A stretch of DNA of 64,000 bases from Oligoflexia bacterium. GTDB lineage: Bacteria > Bdellovibrionota > Bdellovibrionia > Bdellovibrionales > Bdellovibrionaceae. Below the pieces are notes generated by a model, which was not told the origin of the DNA, ran no database searches, and saw only the letters and a program-made list of their open reading frames with translations. A program made the translations under genes and the position numbers. Positions 16,750-25,183 of the stretch are shown in pieces. The DNA lies in the NCBI GenBank assembly GCA_016861345.1, contig BOLD01000015.1, positions 1-64,000 on the forward strand. Direction: 5' to 3'. Numbering within the stretch: position 1 is the stretch's first letter; each line of letters opens with the position of its first letter.

Positions 16750-17601
16750 TTAATGACAAAGAGTTCCTTTTTCGTCGTTGGACAGCGGCAGCTTTGCGCC
16801 GATCTCGCAGGCCTTATCCCCAATCCAAGTGTAGACATCCCAGTTGGTGAAAAAAGTTTCTCCGCGACCCTTCGTGATTCCCACCAAGAAGAGCTTTCCT
16901 GACTCTCGCATAAAAAGCGGAGCTCCGCTATCCCCTGGCTCTACCCGAGCTGTGGATTTAGACTCAAGATGAACATTTGAACCATATCCACTTGTGCTCA
17001 CTTGATTGAGCACAGCTCTTCTTCTGGTATCTGAAGTCGACATTTCTGCGATCGGGTTAACAGTCACTATTTCTGGCAAATACTGGTTGATCCGGCTGAT
17101 AAAGGCCCCAGCTTGAGACCGACTTGCTTTTTGAGCAAAAGTTAAAACAGGTTTTTCTACCTTTACTGGCGTGCTTAAATAAATCAGGGCAATATCATCT
17201 GTTAAGCCAAGATCCGTATTGACCCCTTTACGAGCTAATCGATTTTCAACAGAGTCTAAAACTTTAAAGGTGGCCTTAGGATCTGTTACTTTTTCCCGAA
17301 CAAGGTACCCAATACGATTTCCATTTTTCTTATTGTAAACATATTCACCAATGTCGATGATGATTTCTGTTTTTCTCAAAGCTATACTCTGAACAACACA
17401 GTGAGCTGCGGTGATCAAAAGTCGATCACTGAGGAAAGTTGCATTGCAAAAACTGGGAGCTGATGAACCATCTTTTTCCACAGCCTCTGTTCGCATAAAG
17501 ACAACAGGGACATACTCCTCAGTCTCTGCCGCTGACCCATTTATTAATGCTTGAGCAAATAAAGGCAAAATCACTATTGAAAAAATAAAAAGAATCTTCA
17601 C
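16750..17601 (-). CDS. Exported trypsin-like (S1) serine protease
   Basis: 283 residues with a signal peptide (MKILFIFSIVILPLFAQA) followed by LINGSAAETEEYVPVV, the start of the S1 domain. The triad is visible: TAAHC (His about 67), DDIALIYL (Asp about 136) and GDSGAP (Ser about 225). FCNATFLSDRLL matches the N-terminal barrel. Only a few Cys are present compared with eukaryotic trypsins. It probably acts in the periplasm or outside the cell on peptides. It is a monocistronic gene, closed by a hairpin at 16729-16747, and divergent from htpG. Confidence 0.9.
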   Translation of the reverse strand: MKILFIFSIVILPLFAQALINGSAAETEEYVPVVFMRTEAVEKDGSSAPSFCNATFLSDRLLITAAHCVVQSIALRKTEIIIDIGEYVYNKKNGNRIGYLVREKVTDPKATFKVLDSVENRLARKGVNTDLGLTDDIALIYLSTPVKVEKPVLTFAQKASRSQAGAFISRINQYLPEIVTVNPIAEMSTSDTRRRAVLNQVSTSGYGSNVHLESKSTARVEPGDSGAPLFMRESGKLFLVGITKGRGETFFTNWDVYTWIGDKACEIGAKLPLSNDEKGTLCH

Positions 17602-17728
17602 AATTTCCCCCTCACATGAATCGCGAAAGAGCTTGGCAATTTCGGCTCGATGTTACAAACAAAAAACCTTTGCCTACGTGTATAAAATCAGAGATATTTC
17701 TGACCCGAAGCAATAATAAGGAGGACCT

Positions 17729-19627
17729 ATGGCTAAAACAACGCAAAGCTTCAATGCAGAGATTAAACAACTGCTCGACATCGTCATTCATTCTCTTTAT
17801 TCCCATAAAGAGATTTTTCTTCGAGAGCTGATTTCCAATTCATCAGACGCTCTTGATAAATTAAAATTTCAAACACTGACTCAGTCTGACCTCGTTCCGG
17901 CTGATCACAAGTATGAAATCCGTCTTGAAACTGATCCCGATCGACAGCTTTTAAAAGTCATCGATTCTGGCATCGGCATGAACCCAGAGGAAGTGACTCA
18001 GTTCATCGGCACCATAGCCAAGTCTGGCACAAAGGCCTTTGGTCAACTCAATCAAGAATTGAAAAACCGTCCTGAACTGATCGGTCAGTTCGGCGTGGGT
18101 TTTTATTCTTCATTTATGGTCGCTGATAAAGTCTCGCTTCACACTCAAAAAGCAGGAACCAATATCGGGACACTTTGGGAGTCCACAGGCGATGGTACTT
18201 ACACCATTGACGAAGTTCCTCGCGCCGAAGGCGTTGGCACAACCATCACTTTACATTTAAAGAAATTTGATGACGCCGAAGAGGTTCAAGACTTCACCAA
18301 CACTTGGGTGATTAAGTCTCTGGTCAAAAAATATTCTGACTTTATCAATTGGCCAATTCAACTTCGAAAAGAAAAACCACCCAAAGAAGGCGAAACCCCA
18401 GACCCCACCAAAAAAGAATACGAGTTTGAAACGGCGAACTCTCAAAAAGCGCTCTGGCTCAGATCTCCATCAGATATTAAGCCTGAAGAGTATAAAGAGT
18501 TTTATCAACATATTTCTCATGACTACAACGAGCCTTCAAAATGGATTCACTACAAAGCCGAGGGCAGCCAAGAATTCACAGGCCTTCTTTACGTCCCCAC
18601 TCGTCGCCCCTGGAATTACAACACCAAGGATCACGAATATGGACTGAGCCTTTATATTAAGCGAGTTTTCATTATGGAAAATTGCAAGGACCTACTACCT
18701 GCTTACTTGCGATTCATGAAGGGCCTTGTGGATTCAAGCGATTTATCATTGAACGTCTCTCGTGAAATGCTCCAACAAGACCGCCAAGTCACCACAATCA
18801 GAAAACACGTGGTGAACAAGATTTTAGCCCACTTTAAAGATCAACTTACAAAAGAGCGCGAAGAATATGAAAAATTCTGGACTGAATTTGGAGTGACCTT
18901 AAAAGAGGGCATCCCGATGGATCATGCGAACCAAGAAAAGATTCAGGATCTTCTTCTTTTCCGAAGCACGGCTTCAGATAAGCTGACCACACTGGATGAA
19001 TATGTCAGCCGCATGAAAGAAGGACAAAAAGATATTTACTTTATCACAGGCGACCGTCTTGAGACTCTTCAAAATTCACCTTATCTGGAAAGATTAAAAG
19101 AGAAAAACTTTGAAGTCCTTCTTCTCACTGATGCTGTTGACGAGTGGGTCACTCGAGATCTGCCTGAGTTCAAGTCAAAGAAGCTTATCTCAATCACAAA
19201 AGAAGGCCTTGATCTTGACACTGAAGAAGAAAAGCAGAAGAAAACGGAAGAGAAAAAATCTCTTCAGGAACGATTTGCTCCGTTGACTGAGAAAATGAAA
19301 ACCTTTTTATCAAAAGAGGTCAAAGATGTGGTGATCTCAGATCGTCTCACGGAGACACCAGCTTGCCTGGTCTCTGGCGCCCATGATCTTTCCGCCCATA
19401 TGGAAAAACTGATGAGCCAAATGGGCCAAGCCCAGGGCATGAGTAAACGCATTCTTGAGATCAACCCCAAACACGCGGTGATTGAAACCATGCTCACTCT
19501 TCCTGATGATAAACAACAAACCTGGACCGAAATTTTGTACAATCAGGCTCTTCTGACCGAGGGCAGCCCCCTACCAGATCCTGTCAAGTTCAGCAAAATG
19601 GTCTCTCAACTGATGACTCAACAATAA
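17729..19627 (+). CDS. htpG: Molecular chaperone HtpG (bacterial Hsp90)
   Basis: 632 residues. The GHKL ATPase domain shows HSLYSHKEIFLRELISNSSDALDKL (about 20-44, split), DSGIGM, GTIAKSGTKAF and GQFGVGFYSSFMVADKV. The middle domain holds RRPWN, GLSLYIKRVFIMEN and VDSSDLSLNVSREMLQQD. The C-terminal dimerisation domain is full length. It is a cytoplasmic ATP-dependent chaperone. A strong AAGGAGG site lies 4 bases before the ATG. The OPT transporter follows 24 bases on, so the two may be co-transcribed. No convincing heat-shock promoter was identified in the 127 bases upstream. Confidence 0.97.
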   Translation: MAKTTQSFNAEIKQLLDIVIHSLYSHKEIFLRELISNSSDALDKLKFQTLTQSDLVPADHKYEIRLETDPDRQLLKVIDSGIGMNPEEVTQFIGTIAKSGTKAFGQLNQELKNRPELIGQFGVGFYSSFMVADKVSLHTQKAGTNIGTLWESTGDGTYTIDEVPRAEGVGTTITLHLKKFDDAEEVQDFTNTWVIKSLVKKYSDFINWPIQLRKEKPPKEGETPDPTKKEYEFETANSQKALWLRSPSDIKPEEYKEFYQHISHDYNEPSKWIHYKAEGSQEFTGLLYVPTRRPWNYNTKDHEYGLSLYIKRVFIMENCKDLLPAYLRFMKGLVDSSDLSLNVSREMLQQDRQVTTIRKHVVNKILAHFKDQLTKEREEYEKFWTEFGVTLKEGIPMDHANQEKIQDLLLFRSTASDKLTTLDEYVSRMKEGQKDIYFITGDRLETLQNSPYLERLKEKNFEVLLLTDAVDEWVTRDLPEFKSKKLISITKEGLDLDTEEEKQKKTEEKKSLQERFAPLTEKMKTFLSKEVKDVVISDRLTETPACLVSGAHDLSAHMEKLMSQMGQAQGMSKRILEINPKHAVIETMLTLPDDKQQTWTEILYNQALLTEGSPLPDPVKFSKMVSQLMTQQ

Positions 19628-19651
19628 AACGGACAAAAAAAGGAAGCCACC

Positions 19652-21526
19652 ATGTCGATTCCCCATTTAACACCTGAGCAAATCCGCACCATGACTCTTG
19701 AGGAAAAAGACAGCTGGTGGCTTAAAAATGTCTACAAAGGCAATGCCCCCCAGCTCAACCTTCGTTCCGCTTTGACGGGAATGGCTTTGGGCTCTGTTCT
19801 TTCTCTCACAAATCTTTACGTGGGAATCAAAACTGGCTGGACCCTGGGTGTCGGAGTAACCTCTGTCATTCTTTCTTTCGCCCTTTTTAAATTGCTCTCA
19901 AAATTGGGAGTGGGAAAAGAAATGACCGTGCTTGAAAACAATGCCATGCAGTCCATTGCAACGAGTGCTGGATACATGACCGCGCCCATGATGGCCTCAC
20001 TGCCGGCCTATATGTTGGTGACTGGAAAAGTGATTCCCATGTGGCAAACTTATTGGTGGATTTGTGCACTCTCAATCTTGGGTGTTCTTTTTGCCTTTCC
20101 ACTGAAAAAACGTTTCATCAATGATGAGCAACTGCCTTTTCCAGAGGGCTACGCCGCCGGCATCGTGCTTGACTCTCTTCATGATGACACCGCCAAAGAA
20201 GGGATTTTTAAAGCCAAGCTTCTGATGTCGGGGGCTGGAATTGCTGCTCTAATTGAAATTCTTCGCAGCGAAAAAATCACTCACACTCTCAAGGTCCCTT
20301 TCTTGATGCTCCCAGAGTACTGGGATGATTTTATTTACAAGTTTGCCACTCCCGCCATTATGGGCACACCACTGAAAGATCTCACTATACGCATTGATAC
20401 TTCTATTGTGATGGTGGGAACAGGTGGATTGATGAGTATGAAAACCGCCATGAGTATGATTCTGGGAGCGATTTTTAACTATATGATTCTTGCTCCATGG
20501 CTCATCAGCCAAGGCATTATTTCTGGACCAGGATTTAAAAATATCACCATGTGGGCACTTTGGGGTGGAACTGCGATGATGACCACATCATCACTTTACT
20601 CTTTCTTCTCTAAACCCCAGGTGATCATCTCTGCTTTCACGCGATTATTTAAAAAGAAAGAGAAAGCTGAGCACCATGATGTGCTTGAAAAAATTGAACT
20701 GCCCATGTGGGTCTTTGTGGTTGGTATTCCCATTGTCGGAGCCATCACTGTATGGATGGGACACGTTTGGTTTGGAGTGGAATACTGGTTAGGACTGATC
20801 GCCATCCCTCTTGTTTTCGTCTTCACTTTAATCGCCGTGAATGCGACAGGATTAACTGCCATCACCCCCGGCGGGGCCCTTGGAAAACTCACACAGATCA
20901 CTTATTCTGTTCTTGCTCCCGGAAATATTTCTACCAACTTGATGACAGCAGGAATCACCTCGGAAGTTTCACTGAATGCTTCCAATCTACTGATGGACAT
21001 TAAGCCAGGCTACATGCTCGGCGGTAAACCCCGCCATCAAGCCATTGGTCACGTCCTCGGTGTTTTTGCTGGAGGCCTTGTTGCAGTCCCCGTCTTCTAT
21101 GCCATTTTTAATAATGACATCACTAAGTTTACAAGTGAATCCATGCCTCTACCTGGAGCCGCGATCTGGAAAGCCGTTGCTGAAGTTCTGACAAAAGGAC
21201 TTTCCACTCTTCACCCCACAGCCCAAATGGCTGTTCTTGTGGGAGCTTTGCTCGGTATTATCATCGAAGTTCTGAATCAGCGCACAAAGGGAAAATTTCC
21301 GATCTCAGGGGTTGGCCTTGGCCTTGCCTTTGTTCTGAAGTTCACAGACTCTCTGATGATGGCAATGGGGACTTTCTTTTTCTGGGTGATGTCTCGAAAA
21401 GTGAAAGATGAACAGTCCCTTGCCCATCGAGCCTTTGTGGCCAACCAAGAGACCTTATCCGCAGGGGTTATTGCCGGCGGGTCCATTGTTGGATTAATTA
21501 TTCTGATTTTTGAAACTGTGGCCTAG
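19652..21526 (+). CDS. OPT family oligopeptide / metal-chelate transporter
   Basis: 624 residues with roughly 14-16 hydrophobic segments. ALTGMALGSVLSLTNLYVGIKTGWTLGVG (about 39-67, split) is the characteristic first OPT segment. ENNAMQSIATSAGYM and LPFPEGYAAGIVLDSLH follow, with the N-Q and PFPEG motifs of the prokaryotic OPT branch. Later come GALGKLTQITYSVLAPGN and GYMLGGKPRHQAIGH. Bacterial OPT proteins import peptides or metal chelates by proton coupling. It follows htpG closely and ends before a terminator at 21574. Confidence 0.9.
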   Translation: MSIPHLTPEQIRTMTLEEKDSWWLKNVYKGNAPQLNLRSALTGMALGSVLSLTNLYVGIKTGWTLGVGVTSVILSFALFKLLSKLGVGKEMTVLENNAMQSIATSAGYMTAPMMASLPAYMLVTGKVIPMWQTYWWICALSILGVLFAFPLKKRFINDEQLPFPEGYAAGIVLDSLHDDTAKEGIFKAKLLMSGAGIAALIEILRSEKITHTLKVPFLMLPEYWDDFIYKFATPAIMGTPLKDLTIRIDTSIVMVGTGGLMSMKTAMSMILGAIFNYMILAPWLISQGIISGPGFKNITMWALWGGTAMMTTSSLYSFFSKPQVIISAFTRLFKKKEKAEHHDVLEKIELPMWVFVVGIPIVGAITVWMGHVWFGVEYWLGLIAIPLVFVFTLIAVNATGLTAITPGGALGKLTQITYSVLAPGNISTNLMTAGITSEVSLNASNLLMDIKPGYMLGGKPRHQAIGHVLGVFAGGLVAVPVFYAIFNNDITKFTSESMPLPGAAIWKAVAEVLTKGLSTLHPTAQMAVLVGALLGIIIEVLNQRTKGKFPISGVGLGLAFVLKFTDSLMMAMGTFFFWVMSRKVKDEQSLAHRAFVANQETLSAGVIAGGSIVGLIILIFETVA

Positions 21527-21573
21527 TCCCTCTCGCAAATCGTCTCTCGTCTAATTTTTCAACACTTTTGAAT

Positions 21574-21614
21574 ACCCCAAGAGCAATAAATCTCTCTTGG
21601 GGTGGCCTTTATTT
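21574..21614 (+). terminator. Intrinsic terminator after the OPT transporter gene
   Basis: ACCCCAAGAG (21574-21583) pairs with CTCTTGGGGT (21594-21603) over ten base pairs with a 10-base loop. A T-rich tail (CCTTTATTT) follows. It ends the htpG-OPT transcript. Confidence 0.8.
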
Positions 21615-21649
21615 CGCATATAGACTGCGATCAGCAAAAATGGAGTCTA

Positions 21650-22960
21650 ATGGCTATTAGAAATTTTGTTTACTTATCACTTGTTACCCTCAGTCTCTTG
21701 ACGTCGATGACCAGTCAAGGTGCCCCATCTTGCACTTCACTTTTTAGCCAAAAAGATACCTCGGCCCTTGTGCAAAAAGATAATTTTGCCCAGTGGGCTT
21801 ATTGGGAGCAACAGTCCAACCTCCCCCAGTATAGAAAAACCCAGGCCCCTCTTCAGGTCTCCTACGTTGACGTCCCCAGATCCTCTCTTGAGATTACTTA
21901 TTTAGAATCTGCAGGACCAGAGCTTCAAAAAATCATCGAAAAAAATCAAGAGACCATCCATTACTTCCAGCACCCATACAACACCAATCCTCATGTCCCA
22001 TATTCAGATCAAATTAATCCGAATGGTTCAATCACAGCCTACTTTACAGCTTCAAGATCTTTAGCACTTCGACTTAATAATGAAATATACACCCTCAAGC
22101 TCCCAACAGATCAGCCTCATGGTCCACAAAGAGATTACCAGTTTAACAAATCCAGTGTGAAAGAGGATTTATTGGATGCTTCAAACCGCATGTCATACAT
22201 CGAAAGAGTTGATCGCGAAATCGGTCTTGATCCTGAACTGATTTTAGCCAAAGAAGTTGCCATGGTCACGGATAAGAAAACGGGCGAAGGTTATCTTTTT
22301 CGAGATTTAAGCTTTATGAAAGATGGAAATTACTATTTACCGGCTCTCAGTATCCCCTTTGCAGGGAGAGAGATTGCTGAATTTAACAATGAACACCCGG
22401 ACCTGTTTTGGAAAAAACATTACGCCGAGATTTTAGGACGATCAAAAGCAAAACTTCTTTTGCGGTACGGTCTACAAATGGAAACTCCCAACCCCCAAAA
22501 CATGTTGATCCAGCTTGATCGTAACTTAAAACCCACAGGAGTCCTTGTCTTCCGAGATTTAAGCGACACCGTTTTAATTGAATCCATTGCTCGTGGCTTG
22601 GGCGAACACACCGTCCTTGAAAAGGACCGCACGATGGGAGTTGAAAACGCCGAGAGCCTTAGGCCCTATTGGTCCAACTCTCTTTGGAGGTTTGACAGAG
22701 CTGGCTCAAATTCTTTTACAAAAGATACATTAATTGGCTGGGGCAGAGCTCACAACGAAGCCTATAAGCGGGAACTGGAAAAAGCCCTGAATATTGATCT
22801 TTCCCTTTATAACCGAATCGACGAGTCCATGGATTTTGATTACTTGATGTCCTCAGATATCGTTCAACAAAAACTGAAAAGGTACCGGCAATTCTTAACC
22901 TCTGAACACCAAAAGCGGACTAGTGCCGAGCCACCACTTGCAAATATTCATCATAAGTAA
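21650..22960 (+). CDS. Exported protein of unknown function, NIS-synthetase-like C-terminal motif
   Basis: 436-437 residues from ATG at 21650 (GGAG about 5 bases upstream) with a signal peptide (MAIRNFVYLSLVTLSLLTSMTSQGA). The N-terminal 200 residues are unfamiliar. The C-terminal half has a segment (KLLLRYGLQMETPNPQN, then MLIQLDR, GVLVFRDLSD; about 279-320). Its E..xxxQN...RD order recalls the active-site region of IucA/IucC-type NIS synthetases and some kinase folds. Those are cytoplasmic, so an exported version would be odd. Treat it as unknown. The last 41 bases overlap the convergent ABC-F gene. Confidence 0.6.
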   Translation: MAIRNFVYLSLVTLSLLTSMTSQGAPSCTSLFSQKDTSALVQKDNFAQWAYWEQQSNLPQYRKTQAPLQVSYVDVPRSSLEITYLESAGPELQKIIEKNQETIHYFQHPYNTNPHVPYSDQINPNGSITAYFTASRSLALRLNNEIYTLKLPTDQPHGPQRDYQFNKSSVKEDLLDASNRMSYIERVDREIGLDPELILAKEVAMVTDKKTGEGYLFRDLSFMKDGNYYLPALSIPFAGREIAEFNNEHPDLFWKKHYAEILGRSKAKLLLRYGLQMETPNPQNMLIQLDRNLKPTGVLVFRDLSDTVLIESIARGLGEHTVLEKDRTMGVENAESLRPYWSNSLWRFDRAGSNSFTKDTLIGWGRAHNEAYKRELEKALNIDLSLYNRIDESMDFDYLMSSDIVQQKLKRYRQFLTSEHQKRTSAEPPLANIHHK

Positions 22961-24512
22961 TGTGATTATCGTATACCACTGTTTGATCGATTTCGATAAT
23001 TCGATTTGCCACAGTCTGAATCAATTCATGATCATGAGAAGTAAAAATCACCGTGCCCTTAAAACGACTTAAACCCTCGTTCACGGCCGTAATGCTTTCA
23101 AGATCCAAATGATTTGTCGGACCATCGAGAATTAAAATATTTGCTCCCGAGAGCATCATCTTGGCAAACATACAACGAACTCGTTCGCCTCCTGAAAGTA
23201 CGCTTGGACTTTTCAGAGCATCGTTTCCACTAAAGAGCATTTTTCCTAAAAATCCCCGCAAAAAGGATTCGTCTTTATCTTCAGAATAATTTCTGAGCCA
23301 ATCCACCAGCGTCGCTTCTCCACCCTTGAAATAGGCTGAGTTATCTGTGGGAAAGTAACTGACCGATGTTGTAATTCCCCAAGCGTAAGAGCCTGAGTCA
23401 GGCTTTATTTGACCAGAAATGATCTCCATGAGCATGGTTTTTGCCAAATCATTTCGCCCTAAGAGAACAACCTTGTCCCCTTTTTTTAAGGTAAAAGAAA
23501 CATCTTTTAAAAGAGGATTTCCCTCTAATTTTTTCGATATTCCTTCAACTCTAAGAACATCATTTCCGAGCTCTCGCTTAATATCAAATCCGATAAAGGG
23601 CTGTTTTCGAGAAGAAACAGGCAAGTCGACAAAATCAAGTTTTTCAAGCTGCTTCTGCCGAGAAGACGCCTGACGAGATTTCGAAGCATTCGCACTAAAC
23701 CTGGCAATGAAGGCCTTGAGCTCTTCGGCTTTATCCGAAGCCTTTTTATTCTGATCTGATTTTAAACGCTGATTCAATTCGCTGGATTGTCTCCAAAAAT
23801 CATAATTTCCAGAGTATGTCGTGACCTTTCCAAAATCGATGTCGGCAATATTGGTGCAAACTTTATTCAGAAAATGTCGATCGTGAGAAATCACAATCAC
23901 TGTGTTTTCAAAATTTAAAAGAAATTCTTCTAACCACTGAATCGCATAAATATCCAAATGGTTGGTTGGCTCATCAAGCAACAAGATATCGGGCTTTCCA
24001 AAAAGGGCCTGCGCCAAAAGAACTTTGACTTTATCTCCTGCCGTGAGCTCACCCATTTTTTTATGATGAAGTTCATCTTTAATCCCAAGTCCTGCCAGCA
24101 TGACGGCCGCATCAGATTCAGCCTCCCACCCGTTTAATTCTGCAAATTCGGTTTCAAGATCTGAAGCTCGAACTCCATCCGCTTCAGAAAATTCTTCTTT
24201 CGCATAAAGGGCATCTTTCTCTTTCATCACTTTAAAAAGCTTTTCATTACCCATGATTACAGTTGTTAAAACCGTAAATTCATCATAGGCATAGTGATCT
24301 TGTTTTAGAACTGATAGGCGAAGATTCGACGGAATAATCACTTCACCTGTATTGGGCTCAATTTCTTTTGCTAAAATTTTCAGAAATGTCGACTTGCCCG
24401 CTCCATTGGCCCCAATCAGGCCATAACAGTTTCCCGGAGTGAACTTCACATTCACGTCCTCAAATAGCTTCTTGCCCCCGAATCGAAGGCTCACATTCGA
24501 TGTGCTAATCAT
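22920..24512 (-). CDS. ABC-F family ATPase (YbiT/YkpA subgroup)
   Basis: 530 residues, two ABC domains without membrane segments. NBD1 has GANGAGKSTFLK (about 36-47), GELTAGDKVKV and ILLLDEPTNHLD. The linker helix pair is rich in Lys/Arg (about 245-300). NBD2 has a variant Walker A, GRNDLAKTML (about 354-363), a signature LSGGERVR, and LILDGPTNHLD, where Gly replaces the usual catalytic Glu. ABC-F proteins act on the ribosome and help translation or antibiotic protection. The NDxAKT variant is, from memory, common in this subgroup; the Gly should be checked. It is followed 24 bases upstream-wise by the DUF6580 gene in the same direction. Confidence 0.88.
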   Translation of the reverse strand: MISTSNVSLRFGGKKLFEDVNVKFTPGNCYGLIGANGAGKSTFLKILAKEIEPNTGEVIIPSNLRLSVLKQDHYAYDEFTVLTTVIMGNEKLFKVMKEKDALYAKEEFSEADGVRASDLETEFAELNGWEAESDAAVMLAGLGIKDELHHKKMGELTAGDKVKVLLAQALFGKPDILLLDEPTNHLDIYAIQWLEEFLLNFENTVIVISHDRHFLNKVCTNIADIDFGKVTTYSGNYDFWRQSSELNQRLKSDQNKKASDKAEELKAFIARFSANASKSRQASSRQKQLEKLDFVDLPVSSRKQPFIGFDIKRELGNDVLRVEGISKKLEGNPLLKDVSFTLKKGDKVVLLGRNDLAKTMLMEIISGQIKPDSGSYAWGITTSVSYFPTDNSAYFKGGEATLVDWLRNYSEDKDESFLRGFLGKMLFSGNDALKSPSVLSGGERVRCMFAKMMLSGANILILDGPTNHLDLESITAVNEGLSRFKGTVIFTSHDHELIQTVANRIIEIDQTVVYDNHITYDEYLQVVARH

Positions 24513-24536
24513 GAGATCCTTTAAGACTTAAAAATA

Positions 24537-25049
24537 TTAAGCCTGTGTTGAACGAAACAGAGGATACTTCTCAAGAAGATATCCTAAACCAAAAAGAGCC
24601 CCTGTTGAAAGAAGGTCTCCCATCACTTGATTATCAAAAAATGGAATTGCCAAAGTAAAACATTGAGCCAAGCCAGCTGCATCATGAGTGTAAAGACCAC
24701 TCAGTTGCCATACGCCCAGATTCGTGATCACAAAAAACAATACAGAGGACAGCAATGTCACCACACCAATTCGACCAACGGACTTCTGCTTAAGAAACAA
24801 CTGCCCCAGAAGAACACTCAAAATAAAAGCTCCATAAACAGGAATCATGGTCTCGTGAAGACCCAGAGCCAAATCACTGAGTAAAAGCGCAGAAACGGGA
24901 ACTAAAAGCGCCAGCCAAGTAGGAGCTAAAACCGCTCCAGCAAAGAGAGCCATTCCCCCGACAGCCGTGAAATTTGGAGCATGGGGAATCAGGCGCGAAA
25001 GAGCCGCAATCAATATCATCCCAACGATAGCTGTCTTTTTTACATTCAT
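24537..25049 (-). CDS. DUF6580-type putative ECF transporter S component
   Basis: 170 residues from ATG at 25049 (GGAGGATCTC just before). Five to six hydrophobic segments are present: TAIVGMILIAALSRLIPHAPN, GGMALFAGAVLAP, ALLVPVSALLLSDLALGLHETMIPVYGAFI and later ones. The signature ALSRLIPH.PNF and SDLALGLH...YGAF match small membrane proteins annotated as ECF S components, probably for a vitamin or cofactor. No AT module is adjacent. No riboswitch was recognised in the 134-base leader. It lies 24 bases before the ABC-F gene. Confidence 0.75.
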   Translation of the reverse strand: MNVKKTAIVGMILIAALSRLIPHAPNFTAVGGMALFAGAVLAPTWLALLVPVSALLLSDLALGLHETMIPVYGAFILSVLLGQLFLKQKSVGRIGVVTLLSSVLFFVITNLGVWQLSGLYTHDAAGLAQCFTLAIPFFDNQVMGDLLSTGALFGLGYLLEKYPLFRSTQA

Positions 25050-25146
25050 GAGATCCTCCAAGTAGGTGAATATTCAACAATTTTGCCGGGGAGCTTCAGA
25101 AAGTCAACCACTGGGCTGAAAATGTCTTTATCCGCAGCTGCCTTTC

Positions 25147-25175
25147 TTGACATTGGGCAACAGCAGGCCTAAAAA
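25147..25175 (+). promoter_or_regulatory. Sigma70-type promoter for the envelope operon
   Basis: TTGACA (25147-25152), a 17-base spacer and TAAAAA (25170-25175) form a good match to the housekeeping consensus. The ATG of the lipoprotein gene lies at 25184, about where transcription would begin, so the mRNA is probably leaderless. No Shine-Dalgarno is present upstream of that ATG. Confidence 0.6.
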
Positions 25176-25183
25176 ATTCGGTT

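Noticed and set aside
17640-17728. A heat-shock sigma32 promoter for htpG
   Set aside because: CTTGGCA and a CGATGTT-like box are only about 9 bases apart, too short, and no TATA-type pair has the right spacing.
24537-25183. A cofactor riboswitch upstream of the DUF6580 transporter
   Set aside because: The leader is about 130 bases and shows no B12-box or other conserved core.
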